A stretch of 28,223 nt of DNA from an uncultured Eggerthellaceae bacterium (GTDB lineage: Bacteria; Actinomycetota; Coriobacteriia; Coriobacteriales; Eggerthellaceae). Every line of letters begins with the position of its first letter. Positions within the stretch are counted from its first letter, which is position 1. Below the pieces are notes generated by a model. The model ran no database searches. It was not told the DNA's origin and saw nothing but the letters and a program-made list of their open reading frames with translations. Below, piece by piece: positions 1 to 8,345 of the stretch. The stretch covers positions 1 through 28,223 of the forward strand of contig CAKTYF010000016.1 in the NCBI GenBank assembly GCA_934631995.1. Direction: 5' to 3'. A program made the translations under genes and the position numbers.

Positions 1-1
1 C

Positions 2-373
2 ACCGAGCAAACTTTGTTCCAGGGCAGCACGCTGGATGTTCGCGCGCTGTATCATGCTGCCGGTTTGAAGCTTCAGGCGGAGCATCAATTCCCCGATGAT
101 CATATTGCGGCAATGTTGGCGTATATGGGCTGTATGGGCACGCGTGCATATGACGCGTATGCGGATGGCCTTGATGCCGAATGCCGCAAGGCGCTGCAGG
201 ATACTAAGGCGTTTTTGGAAGCGCATCTGCTTACGTGGATCGACGCACTTGCAGCCGATGTGATTGAAAAAGACGAGCATGGGTTGTACGCTGCATTTAT
301 GCAGGCTGTTGTGGTACTTGTGCATGTTGATGCGGTACAGCTTGATTGGCTCATGAAACGTATAGGCGAGTAA
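2..373 (+). CDS. TorD/DmsD-family molecular chaperone (5' end outside window)
   Basis: The reading frame is open from base 2, so the gene starts upstream; about 123 C-terminal residues are present. The fragment is helical and resembles the end of TorD-type chaperones, with a TLDVRALYHAAGL segment followed by a tail ending DAVQLDWLM. These cytoplasmic proteins bind molybdopterin oxidoreductases and their twin-arginine signal peptides until cofactor loading is complete. The stop (371-373) runs into the ribosome binding site of the radical SAM gene, so the two are probably co-transcribed. The client enzyme should be encoded upstream, outside the window. The family call rests on overall similarity of a partial protein, without a diagnostic motif. 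Confidence 0.65.
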   Translation, partial: TEQTLFQGSTLDVRALYHAAGLKLQAEHQFPDDHIAAMLAYMGCMGTRAYDAYADGLDAECRKALQDTKAFLEAHLLTWIDALAADVIEKDEHGLYAAFMQAVVVLVHVDAVQLDWLMKRIGE

Positions 374-381
374 GGATTTTG

Positions 382-1668
382 ATGGACGTTCGGGAATATG
401 CAAAAGCATTCAACCAGGTAGAGCGCGACTACGAGCACGCAGTTGCTGCGTTTGGCGTTCCCTTTGAAGCTGCGGAGTCGTGTTCCCGAACGCGTCGTGC
501 GCACGTTGCCAACACGTGTGGGTGCCATTGCGAAAATGGGGGCACGTCTTTGTGGCGTGGCTGGATATCTCCGGCATGCTTGGCGTGTCGTACTGGCGAG
601 CGCACGGCAACGTTCTTCGTTGACCTGCGCTGCACGCGGCACTGCTATTTCTGCTTCAATCCGAACCAGGATCACTACGAGTATTTCCTTTCGCACCAGC
701 GCGATATCGTCTCCGAGCTCAATGCCGCGCACGCTGCAGGGGCGCAATTCGACTGCCTTGCCGTTACGGGTGGCGAGCCGCTGCTGCATAAAGACCAGGT
801 CGTATCATTTATCCAGCGCGCCCGCGAGCTGTACCCCGAAGCGCATGTGCGTCTTTACACGTGCGGCGACCTGCTTGACAACGCGTGCTTGGCGCAATTG
901 GCGGAAGTGGGACTCAACGAGATTCGTTTCAGCGTAAAACCGGAAGATGTCGCGAATGCAGATGCTCCAGTGTTTGAACGCATGGCGGCTGCTGTTTCTG
1001 CATTACCGCAGGTCATGGTTGAAATGCCAGTAATTCCCGGTACGCTTTCGGTAATGCGCGAGCTGCTTTCACGCTTAGACGCCATGGGAGTGCGGGGCAT
1101 CAATTTACTCGAGTTCTGTTTCCCGCTTTGCAACGCGGAAGAATTCCGTTCGCGCGATTTCAAACTGCGTAAGCATCCGTTCAACTACCTGTACGATTAT
1201 TGGTACGGGGGCGGCATTCCCGTTGCGGGCAGCGAGGCCGAGGCGTTAGCGCTACTTGAATACGCTCACGAACAGCGGCTTCAGCTGGGCGTGCATTACT
1301 GCAGCTCAGATAATAAAAATACAGGCCAAATTTATCAGCAAAACAAGGCATTTCTGGAAGACGCCGCGTTGCAGGCAGCGTATCCATGGCTTACGTTCGA
1401 TGAAGGCGACAAGCTTCTGAAGTGCGCGAAGGCGTTTGGTAAAGACGCAAAGTCGGTGCGTGCCTGGGCGCAAGCGTGCCGTGTGCCGTTTGATTGGGAT
1501 GCAAGCGTGCCGAGCGTCGCGGTGTCGCTTGAATCGTTCGAGAAGGCGCGCAAAGCGTGTTCGCGCGTCCATTTTGCCGAGAGCGCAAATGTGTTCGAGA
1601 ATCGCGATGGCCAACTTTACTTGCGCGAGCTGGGTGTTCGGGAATTCCCGAAGAAGAAAAACGCATAA
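382..1668 (+). CDS. Radical SAM protein with extra N-terminal cysteine cluster
   Basis: A 428-residue protein. The ATG at 382 is preferred over an upstream TTG (346) because AAGGA (372-376) sits 5 bases before it and it follows the TorD stop by 8 bp. The SAM [4Fe-4S] motif is CTRHCYFC (C84, C88, C91), followed by VTGGEPLL, a typical GGE SAM-contact motif. Before it lies a second cysteine set, C46, C48 and C50 then C66 and C69, around an ENGGTSLWRGWISPAC stretch, probably a zinc or auxiliary Fe-S site. More cysteines lie in FCFPLC and near the C-terminus (LLKCAK). The substrate cannot be deduced. Co-occurrence with a TorD chaperone suggests a role linked to a molybdoenzyme, either maturation or modification; this is inference. 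Confidence 0.8.
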   Translation: MDVREYAKAFNQVERDYEHAVAAFGVPFEAAESCSRTRRAHVANTCGCHCENGGTSLWRGWISPACLACRTGERTATFFVDLRCTRHCYFCFNPNQDHYEYFLSHQRDIVSELNAAHAAGAQFDCLAVTGGEPLLHKDQVVSFIQRARELYPEAHVRLYTCGDLLDNACLAQLAEVGLNEIRFSVKPEDVANADAPVFERMAAAVSALPQVMVEMPVIPGTLSVMRELLSRLDAMGVRGINLLEFCFPLCNAEEFRSRDFKLRKHPFNYLYDYWYGGGIPVAGSEAEALALLEYAHEQRLQLGVHYCSSDNKNTGQIYQQNKAFLEDAALQAAYPWLTFDEGDKLLKCAKAFGKDAKSVRAWAQACRVPFDWDASVPSVAVSLESFEKARKACSRVHFAESANVFENRDGQLYLRELGVREFPKKKNA

Positions 1669-2028
1669 TTCGGTGGTCTGCCGGCGCGTTATTGCTGCTT
1701 TGCGCGCAGGCGATTGTTTGCCGGTCAGGCACTCAGCGATGAGAAGCTGTTTCGTCTACACGCGCCCGTGCCGGGCCAGCTCCTTGCGCGTTAGCTGCTC
1801 GGCGCCCAACGTCGTTCCAATTGCGAAAACCCTCTGTATTCGTGGCAGCTCTGCGCCGCCTTAAGCCGCGTTCCTTCCAAAGCGTGCTATTATATTCGCT
1901 ACGCAATTTTTTGGTATTGTTACTTATTGTTGCTGCATCTTTTGTTGCCTGCTTAGTGCGGAAAAACATTTCCGCACGTCAAACGTGATGTTGCGGCAAT
2001 ATGCACAATTTTGGAAGGAATCGTTTTT
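1669..2028 (+). other. 360-bp intergenic region upstream of uppP
   Basis: No credible gene was found on either strand; the short open frames have no family resemblance. The part beyond about 1870 is AT-rich, with TATTAT at about 1890 as a possible -10, although no clear -35 accompanies it. The only strong structure is the perfect inverted repeat at 1956-1977, listed separately. No tRNA T-loop consensus was seen. Confidence 0.5.
1956..1977. promoter_or_regulatory. Perfect 9-bp inverted repeat upstream of uppP
   Basis: GTGCGGAAA (1956-1964) and TTTCCGCAC (1969-1977) are exact reverse complements around a 4-base AACA centre, ending 51 bp before the uppP ATG. No T-run follows, so an intrinsic terminator is unlikely. 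The 22-bp dyad has the size of a dimeric repressor operator, but it could also fold as a hairpin in the uppP leader. The function is inferred. Confidence 0.45.
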
Positions 2029-3075
2029 ATGATCATCGAAGCCTTAAAAGCTTTCCTATTCGGTGTGGTCGAAGGCATCACCGAATGGCTGCCCGTGTCA
2101 TCCACGGGTCACATGATGCTGTTGGAGGAGTTCGTGAAACTCGACGTTTCCGAGTCCTTCTATAGCACGTTTTTGGTTGTAATCCAGTTGGGCGCCATTC
2201 TTGCCGTTGTCCTGCTGTTCTTCAACAAGCTGAACCCCTTTGCGCGCACAAAGACTGCCACGCAGAAGAAAGAGACGTGGGGCATCTGGGCGAAAGTTGT
2301 TGTGGGCTCCATTCCGCCCGCCGTCATTGGTTTTGCGCTTGATGACTGGATGGAAGAAAACATCATGAACGGGTCATATGGCTACCTGGTTGTTGTTGCC
2401 GCGCTTATCATTTACGGTGTGATTTTCATCTTGATCGAGCGCCGCAATCGTCGTCTTATCGCGCAAGCTAACAGCGCTGCTATTGCGGACTCTTCCGTTG
2501 CTGGTGCTTCGGGTGCTTATGTTGCTCGCCATGCCAAGCACGCTGCAGCTCAGAGCGACAACGGGGAAGGCTCGCGCGCGACGAACGCCGCAAACGACGA
2601 ACCCCAAGGTGAAAGCACGTTCAAGACGGAAACGGACGAGACGGATGCCTCGAGCGTTATTGCCAAGGTGAACAGCTTCAGCGAGCTTTCTTACGGCAAG
2701 GCGTTCCTTATCGGCATCTTCGAATCGCTGGCTATTATTCCGGGCACGTCCCGTTCTGGCTCCACCATCATCGGTTCCATGCTTTTGGGCACAAGCCGCA
2801 CCATTGCAACGGAGTTCGCATTCTTCCTGGCCATTCCGATTATGCTGGGGTGGAGCTTGATCAAGTTCATCAAGCACGGCTTTGCCTATACGGGCATGGA
2901 ATGGATGATCTTCGGCATTGCGATTGTCACATCGTTTGTGGTATCGGTCATTTCCATCAAGTTCCTGATTGGCTATGTGAAGAAAAACGACTTCACGGCA
3001 TTTGGCGTATACCGCATTATTCTGGGTGTTATTGTTTTGGGTTACTTTGGTTTGCGCGCGTTGGGCGTGTTTTAA
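2029..3075 (+). CDS. uppP: Undecaprenyl-diphosphatase with a large hydrophilic loop insertion
   Basis: This BacA/UppP membrane phosphatase converts undecaprenyl diphosphate to the monophosphate, recycling the lipid carrier for peptidoglycan and other wall polymers; it is linked to bacitracin resistance. It has 348 residues. The ATG at 2029 is chosen because GGAAGGA (2013-2019) lies upstream; the TTG at 2011 would place that site inside the gene. Both signature motifs are intact: EGITEWLPVSSTGH (15-28, with E15 and E19) and PGTSRSG (238-244). Several hydrophobic helices surround them. Family members are usually about 270 residues. The extra length is a polar, Ala/Asp/Glu/Thr-rich insertion at about 145-215 between the two catalytic halves, probably a cytoplasmic loop. 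Confidence 0.93.
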   Translation: MIIEALKAFLFGVVEGITEWLPVSSTGHMMLLEEFVKLDVSESFYSTFLVVIQLGAILAVVLLFFNKLNPFARTKTATQKKETWGIWAKVVVGSIPPAVIGFALDDWMEENIMNGSYGYLVVVAALIIYGVIFILIERRNRRLIAQANSAAIADSSVAGASGAYVARHAKHAAAQSDNGEGSRATNAANDEPQGESTFKTETDETDASSVIAKVNSFSELSYGKAFLIGIFESLAIIPGTSRSGSTIIGSMLLGTSRTIATEFAFFLAIPIMLGWSLIKFIKHGFAYTGMEWMIFGIAIVTSFVVSVISIKFLIGYVKKNDFTAFGVYRIILGVIVLGYFGLRALGVF

Positions 3076-3090
3076 TTACGAGGTGTCACT

Positions 3091-5499
3091 GTGCTTGATT
3101 TAGATACGCTTAATGGTCCGCAGCGCGAAGCCGTGCTTGCCACGCAAGGTCCTCTTTTGGTTTTGGCGGGTGCTGGATCAGGCAAAACGCGCGTGCTTAC
3201 GTACCGTATTGCCCATATGATCGAAGACTGCGGCGTGAATCCATGGGAGATTCTTGCCATCACGTTTACGAACAAGGCAGCTGCGGAAATGCGTGAGCGC
3301 TTGGGACAGCTTATCGGTTCTTCGGCGCGCGGCATGTGGGTTTCCACGTTCCACAGCATGTGCGTGCGTATCCTTCGAGCCAACGCGCAGGTCATCGGCT
3401 TCACGCAAAACTTCACCATTTACGATGACAGCGATTCGAAAACCCTGGTCAAAGATATCATGTACAACCTGGAGATTGACCCGAAACGCTATCCGGTGAA
3501 CACGATTCGCGGCAAGATTTCTCAGGCGAAAAACGAGCTTATCAACCCGCTTGACTATCAGGAGCAGGCGGCTGACCCCATCACAAAAGCCACGGCGCGC
3601 GTGTACCTTCAGCTGCAGGAGCGCTTGAAACAGGCGAATGCGTTTGACTTCGACGACTTGCTGTTCTATACGTATCTGCTGTTCAAGCACCACGAAGACG
3701 TGCTGAGCGCATATCAAGACCGCTTCCATTACCTGCTTATCGACGAATACCAAGACACGAACAAGGCGCAGTATGAAATCACGCGTTTCTTGGCGCGCTG
3801 CGATAAGAACATCATGGTGGTAGGCGACGATGACCAGTCCATTTATTCGTGGCGTGGTGCGGATATTCGCAACATCCTTGAGTTCGAAAACGATTATCCC
3901 AACTGCAAAGTGGTGAAACTCGAAGAAAACTATCGCAGCGTGGGCAATATCCTGGAAGCCGCGAACTCCGTTATTGCGCACAACAAGAAGCGCAAGGAAA
4001 AACGCCTGTTCACGTCGCAGGACAAGGGCGACAAGATTCAGGTTTACATGGCGTCGGACGGCCGTGATGAAGGCGTTTGGATTGCCAGCCAGATTGAAAA
4101 GCAAGTACGTGCGGGTGCGAGCTACGATGACGTGGCCATTCTGTACCGCACGAACGCCCAATCGCGCTCTTTGGAAGACATGTTGCTGCGCGCGGGCATT
4201 CCGTATCGCATTGTGGGCGGCGTAAAGTTCTTCGAGCGCGCCGAAATCAAAGACCTCATGGCGTATCTGACGCTTATCGTGAACCCGGCGGATGATATGT
4301 CGGCACAGCGCGTTATCAACGTTCCGCGACGCGGCATTGGCAAAACAACCGTTGACCATATTTCTGAACTTGCTTTTGACCAGCAAGTATCGTTTATGGA
4401 TGCCGCAGCGCTTGCTGTGGCGGATTCAACGTTTCGCGCCAGCGTGCGCTCGGCGCTAGGCAGTTTCGTGTCGCTGATTGCCGAAGCAGGCACTTATGAA
4501 GGCGATTTGCGCAAGATTATCGAGATGGTGATCGATCGCACGGGTCTGGTTACAGCGCTTGAAGTGGAAAACACCACGGAATCGCGCGCCCGCATTGAAA
4601 ACATCAAAGAATTCTTGACAGTAGTGGATGAATTCGTGGCAACGCACGATGAAGACGATGCGCTGTTCGAGGCTCCTTCCACCGAAGACCTTTCCGCCGC
4701 CGATGCAGATGCGCTTCTTGCCGCTGATCAGGTGGAAGGTGCGCTTTTTGATGCGTCTTCGTTCGATGAGGAAGCGCAGCCTGCACGCACGTTGCGTGGC
4801 GATTCCATGGCGGACTTCCTTGAGTGGGTGCGCTTGCGTACCGATTTGGATGCGCAGACCGAGGATGGCGCCACGGTGACGCTTATGACGGTCCATGCGG
4901 CCAAGGGCTTAGAGTTCGATACCGTGTTCGTTGCGGGCATGGAAGAGACCATCTTCCCGCACATGAATTCATCGTCCGACCCGGCGGGAATTGAAGAAGA
5001 GCGCCGCTTGGCATATGTTGCCATTACGCGTGCGCGTAAGAAACTGTTCCTGACCTGCGCTGCTTCGCGACAGCTTTTCGGTAACACGCAAAGCAACCCT
5101 GTTTCGCGCTTCATTGGCGAGATTCCGCAAGAGCTGCGCAAGACGTCCGGTTTGGGTTCTTCGGGCTTTTCAGGCACAGGTTACGAGAAGCGCGGAAGCC
5201 GCCGCGGTATTTCCGGCTCTGGTTCCGAAGCCGGCGCAGGTCGCGTGTTCGGCACGTCAAGCGCTTCGGGTTCGCGTAGGACGTCCTCGGTGGCGCCGCG
5301 CGCAACGTCTGCCACGTCGTTTAAGAAAGATGCGGCGAAAATGACGTTTGCGGTGGGCGATGTTGTTGACCATAAGACGTTTGGGCGTGGCAAAGTGACG
5401 AAAATCGATGGCGATATGCTGCATATTTACTTCGCCAAGCTGCGCGAGACGAAGAAACTGCTGAAAGATTACGCGCCCATCGTGAAAATCGGCAGCTAA
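3091..5499 (+). CDS. pcrA: ATP-dependent 3'-5' DNA helicase PcrA/UvrD
   Basis: An 802-residue superfamily 1A helicase acting in nucleotide excision repair, replication-fork rescue and RecA removal. It starts at GTG 3091 with AGGTG upstream. Visible motifs are Walker A GAGSGKT (27-33), ITFTNKAA (Ia), Walker B DEYQD (218-222), QSIYSWRGA (III), the late TVHAAKGLEFDTVFVAG (V) and VAITRARKKL (VI). A Ser/Gly/Arg-rich linker (about 690-745) leads to a C-terminal Tudor-like module (about 750-800, FAVGDVVDHKTFGRGKV) that in PcrA contacts RNA polymerase. An acidic insertion at about 515-560 precedes motif V. The gene follows uppP by 15 bp and ends at a hairpin (5500-5525). Confidence 0.95.
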   Translation: MLDLDTLNGPQREAVLATQGPLLVLAGAGSGKTRVLTYRIAHMIEDCGVNPWEILAITFTNKAAAEMRERLGQLIGSSARGMWVSTFHSMCVRILRANAQVIGFTQNFTIYDDSDSKTLVKDIMYNLEIDPKRYPVNTIRGKISQAKNELINPLDYQEQAADPITKATARVYLQLQERLKQANAFDFDDLLFYTYLLFKHHEDVLSAYQDRFHYLLIDEYQDTNKAQYEITRFLARCDKNIMVVGDDDQSIYSWRGADIRNILEFENDYPNCKVVKLEENYRSVGNILEAANSVIAHNKKRKEKRLFTSQDKGDKIQVYMASDGRDEGVWIASQIEKQVRAGASYDDVAILYRTNAQSRSLEDMLLRAGIPYRIVGGVKFFERAEIKDLMAYLTLIVNPADDMSAQRVINVPRRGIGKTTVDHISELAFDQQVSFMDAAALAVADSTFRASVRSALGSFVSLIAEAGTYEGDLRKIIEMVIDRTGLVTALEVENTTESRARIENIKEFLTVVDEFVATHDEDDALFEAPSTEDLSAADADALLAADQVEGALFDASSFDEEAQPARTLRGDSMADFLEWVRLRTDLDAQTEDGATVTLMTVHAAKGLEFDTVFVAGMEETIFPHMNSSSDPAGIEEERRLAYVAITRARKKLFLTCAASRQLFGNTQSNPVSRFIGEIPQELRKTSGLGSSGFSGTGYEKRGSRRGISGSGSEAGAGRVFGTSSASGSRRTSSVAPRATSATSFKKDAAKMTFAVGDVVDHKTFGRGKVTKIDGDMLHIYFAKLRETKKLLKDYAPIVKIGS

Positions 5500-5525
5500 G
5501 TTAGCTGTTTTTGCGAACAGCTAAC
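5500..5525 (+). terminator. Terminator-like hairpin after pcrA
   Basis: GTTAGCTGTT (5500-5509) and AACAGCTAAC (5516-5525) form a perfect 10-bp stem with a 6-base TTTGCG loop, starting one base after the pcrA stop. No U-tract follows, so it may attenuate, stabilise the 3' end, or require Rho rather than act as a classical intrinsic terminator. Confidence 0.45.
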
Positions 5526-5574
5526 GCGGGCTGAACTGGCGAAATCAATCAAGCAAACGATAAGGTGGGAAACG

Positions 5575-6327
5575 ATGCTTTTCATTCTTACGGGCGTGAT
5601 GCAAACGGGCAAGACTCGCTGGCTTGAGCACCTAATTGAGCAGGTGCATGAAAGCGACATGCCCGTCTATGGTGTTGTTGCACCTGGTCAGTGGATTGAT
5701 CATAGGGCGAATGCGCCCGCGGGACAGCGTTTCGAGAAATTGGGGATAGATAACATTTTGCTCCCGCAAAATGAGCGGATTGCGTTCGCGCGTCGCCCTG
5801 ACCTGGTTGAGCGGTATTGCGAAGGGGACGACGCAAGCAATGGATCGAAGGGCGAACAAGCACGCTGCTCGCAATCATCGCAGGCTAAGCTTGGCTGGGC
5901 GATAGATGATGCTGCGATTGACCAGGTGAACGCACATTTTTGCACGTTATGCGCGCAAGCAAAAGACTGCACGCTGCCCGAGGATATAAAACAAGCTGCT
6001 GGTATCACGGTGCAAGCCCCGAAACACCCCGGTCTTTTAGTGATTGACGAGCTGGGTCCCTTAGAGCTCCTGAAAAACGGTGGTCTGACCAGCGCCATGG
6101 ACGTGTTATCGCGGGGTCCTTCGCCACTTTGCGCTCATGCGCTTATTGTGGTACGCGAGAGCTTGTGCGATACGGCAGCGCAGCGCTTCGGTGATTGCTG
6201 GGGTGGCGCCACGGCGGTTTACCCGAACGATGCAGCCTGCGATCAGGTGCTTTCGTGCCTTTTCGGTAGCAAGGAGCGCTTCTGCGGCGAAAAGAATTTG
6301 TCGCCGGTCTCTCGTTCCCGACTATAA
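5575..6327 (+). CDS. THEP1-like nucleoside-triphosphatase (NTPase_1 family)
   Basis: A 250-residue P-loop protein. Walker A is GVMQTGKT (7-14) at the extreme N-terminus, and Walker B is LLVIDELGPLEL with D158 and E159. The IDE(L/I)GPLEL form is characteristic of the THEP1/NTPase_1 family, whose members hydrolyse NTPs in vitro but have no settled physiological role. Between the two motifs is an insertion with a small cysteine cluster (FCTLCAQAKDC) that might bind metal. GGTGGGAAAC before ATG 5575 gives a modest ribosome binding site. It lies 75 bp after pcrA, beyond a hairpin, so it may be only partly co-transcribed. The C-terminal 25 residues lack family resemblance. Confidence 0.7.
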   Translation: MLFILTGVMQTGKTRWLEHLIEQVHESDMPVYGVVAPGQWIDHRANAPAGQRFEKLGIDNILLPQNERIAFARRPDLVERYCEGDDASNGSKGEQARCSQSSQAKLGWAIDDAAIDQVNAHFCTLCAQAKDCTLPEDIKQAAGITVQAPKHPGLLVIDELGPLELLKNGGLTSAMDVLSRGPSPLCAHALIVVRESLCDTAAQRFGDCWGGATAVYPNDAACDQVLSCLFGSKERFCGEKNLSPVSRSRL

Positions 6328-6355
6328 ACGGACCCAGGACAATTCCTGGATCCGT
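6328..6355 (-). terminator. Hairpin between convergent THEP1-like and methyltransferase genes
   Basis: Arms 6328-6339 and 6344-6355 form a 12-bp stem around CAAT. The single non-Watson-Crick position is G-U when read on the minus strand and C-A on the plus strand. On the minus strand the stem is followed by TTTATAG. It therefore fits best as the terminator of the minus-strand methyltransferase gene, possibly working weakly in both directions. Confidence 0.6.
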
Positions 6356-6380
6356 CAGAAAACGCAATGCTCAGATTTGC

Positions 6381-7325
6381 TTAGATTGCGTTATATGTAT
6401 CAAGTCTTTCGGCGTTCCATGAGATAAAAGCCCAGGTCACCGTACGTGGTTCCTTGAACGTGTACGTCGTTTGGCTTTCTTTTCCGTCCGCGTCTTCGAT
6501 GGGCGCATTTTCTACCAAGTTAGTATCGAACCACGCCTTCAAGCGCGCTTGCGCTTCAGCCTCGTCGTGATCCGGGTTCGCCTTAAGCGCGGCCTCGAGC
6601 ATAAGCTGAAGATTCTCCCAGGCCGCTTGCGACGATTCGTAGGTGTCGTAGCGCGTACTTTCGATGTAACGCACCTCAGGGAGCGCGCCGAGCTGCATCA
6701 GAATGTTTGTGGCGTACCAAAAATCGCGTCCCACCAGGGAATCAAAGCCAATAACGCGCATAATGCGATCATCGCAGCGTGGCGAATAGCTGGTGGCAAG
6801 AGTGATGCAGCATTTCCGGCGTGCTATGGAGTTCAAGCGCAGCAGGGAGTTTTTCAGGTCGGACGTGGCAATCGAGCGCGACGCAAACGCAACATCGCAC
6901 GATTTCATGAGAATTCCTGCGGCTTCCCAGTCGCCTTCCCAGCTTACTTGCTTCGCTTCAATGTTCGTAAGCCCCTGCTCGGCGGCATCGTTTTCCAGTC
7001 GATCAAGCATGCCGCGCGAGAAATCGGCGGCAAGAACGGGATGCCCAGCTGCAGCGCAGGGAAGTGCGAGTGCTCCGTTTCCGCAGCCCATGTCGAAAAC
7101 GCGTTCACCTGGCTGAAGATCCGCCAATTGCAAAAAGCTCAGCGCATAATCGTTTGGCTTGTCGTTCATGCCGAACGTTTTGGAACGCTCATCCCAGTAG
7201 GAAGCGTCGTCTGCCGCTTCGCGCTGCACTTGCAACTCGCGCCAAACGTGAGCCCAGTCGGTTTTTTCCAGCGAGTCGATTGGCGTTGCATGCGTAGTTT
7301 CCTGTACATTTATTTGTTCGTTCAT
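6381..7325 (-). CDS. Class I SAM-dependent methyltransferase, substrate unknown
   Basis: A 314-residue protein. The start at 7325 (MNEQINVQ) is preferred over an ATG 11 codons upstream (7358) because AAGGAAAG lies about 9 bases before it. The Rossmann motif I is VFDMGCGNGALALPCA (D78, G80, G82, G84), followed by VLAADFS (motif II) and a SCDVAFASRSIA region around motif IV. An N-terminal helical segment and a long C-terminal extension (about 225-314) flank the catalytic core and presumably set specificity. It is transcribed alone, divergently from thyX and convergently with the THEP1-like gene. A small-molecule substrate seems likelier than RNA or DNA, but nothing in the sequence decides it. 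Confidence 0.75.
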   Translation of the reverse strand: MNEQINVQETTHATPIDSLEKTDWAHVWRELQVQREAADDASYWDERSKTFGMNDKPNDYALSFLQLADLQPGERVFDMGCGNGALALPCAAAGHPVLAADFSRGMLDRLENDAAEQGLTNIEAKQVSWEGDWEAAGILMKSCDVAFASRSIATSDLKNSLLRLNSIARRKCCITLATSYSPRCDDRIMRVIGFDSLVGRDFWYATNILMQLGALPEVRYIESTRYDTYESSQAAWENLQLMLEAALKANPDHDEAEAQARLKAWFDTNLVENAPIEDADGKESQTTYTFKEPRTVTWAFISWNAERLDTYNAI

Positions 7326-7604
7326 AGTATTGCTTTCCTTGTGACGTGTCTTTTGCATCGATGCAGGTATACTTTGCTACGATACCACGAAATTGCTTAT
7401 TCACCGCGCTTCTTTATCCTTGACCGACGCATTTATTTTCGGTTAATTATAATTGCTGTGGCGTAATTTGCGGTATTGTTGCGGGTGTCGGCAACGCAGT
7501 GAAGCCGTGCCCATTCAAGGGAAGCCGTTGATGGAGTGGCCTTGTGGTTGCGCTTATTCGACGCGCTTCGATTGTGATGACCTTTCGAATAGAAACGAGC
7601 AACC
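7326..7604. promoter_or_regulatory. Divergent promoter region between methyltransferase and thyX
   Basis: A 279-bp gene-free, AT-rich stretch between divergent genes. TATAAT occurs at 7448-7453 on the plus strand and TTGACC at 7420-7425. Their 22-base spacing is too long for a standard sigma-70 pair; TTGACC with TAATTA (7444-7449, 18-base spacing) is an alternative. A thyX transcript from either would have a leader of about 145 bases. No repeat or RNA gene was recognised. Confidence 0.35.
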
Positions 7605-8276
7605 ATGAACGTTGAACTTCTCTATTGCACGCCTCATCCCGAGCGCGCCATCGCGACTGCCGCGCGTCTTTGCTATGCTCCCGTTGGGGCAAAGGAGCTG
7701 TTGGAAACCATGTCGCCTGAACAGGAAGAACGCGTTCTTTCTACCATTTTGGGGTCGGGACATTTTTCCACGCTGGAGCATGCAAGCTTCACGTTTGCGA
7801 TTGATGGCGTTTCGCGTGCGCTTACGCATCAGCTGGTGCGCCATCGCGTTGCCAGCTACAACCAGCAAAGCCAGCGCTACGTGAAATACGGCAACGGCAT
7901 TGAGACGGTCACGCCGGAAAGCGTTGCGGAAAATGCCGAAGCAAAAGAAGTGTTCGATGAAGCGATTGCTGCGGTAACGGATGCGTACAAGAAGCTGCTT
8001 GATCTGGGCATTCCTGCCGAGGATGCTCGTTTTCTGCTGCCGAACGCCGCGGAGACAAAAATCGTGGTGACTATGAATGCGCGCGAGCTGTTTCATTTCT
8101 TCAATCACCGCTGCTGCAACCGCGCGCAGTGGGAGATTCGCGAGATGGCATGGCGCATGGTTGAGCTGGTAAAGCCGCTGGCACCACGCGTGTTTGCGAA
8201 AGCGGGCGCTCCGTGCGTATCAGGTCCGTGCCCAGAAGGAAAAATGTGCTGCGGGAATCCGTATCCGCGCGCGTAG
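7605..8276 (+). CDS. thyX: FAD-dependent thymidylate synthase ThyX
   Basis: ThyX makes dTMP from dUMP using methylenetetrahydrofolate as carbon donor and NADPH-reduced FAD as reductant, replacing ThyA. The 223-residue length suits the family. The signature RHRxxSxNxxSxR is present as RHRVASYNQQSQR (79-91), preceded by the HQLVRHR helix. FSTLEHASFTFAIDGVSR and the NARELFHFFNHRCCNRAQWEIREMA block are also typical. The C-terminal tail has four cysteines (CVSGPCPEGKMCCG), which may bind metal. The ribosome binding site before ATG 7605 is weak. The next gene, yqhQ, follows after about 70-140 bp depending on its start. Confidence 0.95.
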   Translation: MNVELLYCTPHPERAIATAARLCYAPVGAKELLETMSPEQEERVLSTILGSGHFSTLEHASFTFAIDGVSRALTHQLVRHRVASYNQQSQRYVKYGNGIETVTPESVAENAEAKEVFDEAIAAVTDAYKKLLDLGIPAEDARFLLPNAAETKIVVTMNARELFHFFNHRCCNRAQWEIREMAWRMVELVKPLAPRVFAKAGAPCVSGPCPEGKMCCGNPYPRA

Positions 8277-8345
8277 GATACGCTGAAATTAGTCGTATGA
8301 CCTGCATGTTCAGGAAAACACTTTTAAGGAAGCGTAATAGTTCGT

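Noticed and set aside
1637..1652. 16-bp perfect palindrome TTCGGGAATTCCCGAA near the end of the radical SAM gene
   Set aside because: It is fully coding, has only a 6-bp stem with an AATT loop, and has no U-tract. It is probably chance or a weak 3' structure.
3178..4386. 402-codon open frame antisense to pcrA
   Set aside because: It mirrors the codon structure of pcrA, has no ribosome site or family motif, and lies wholly inside a clearly coding gene.
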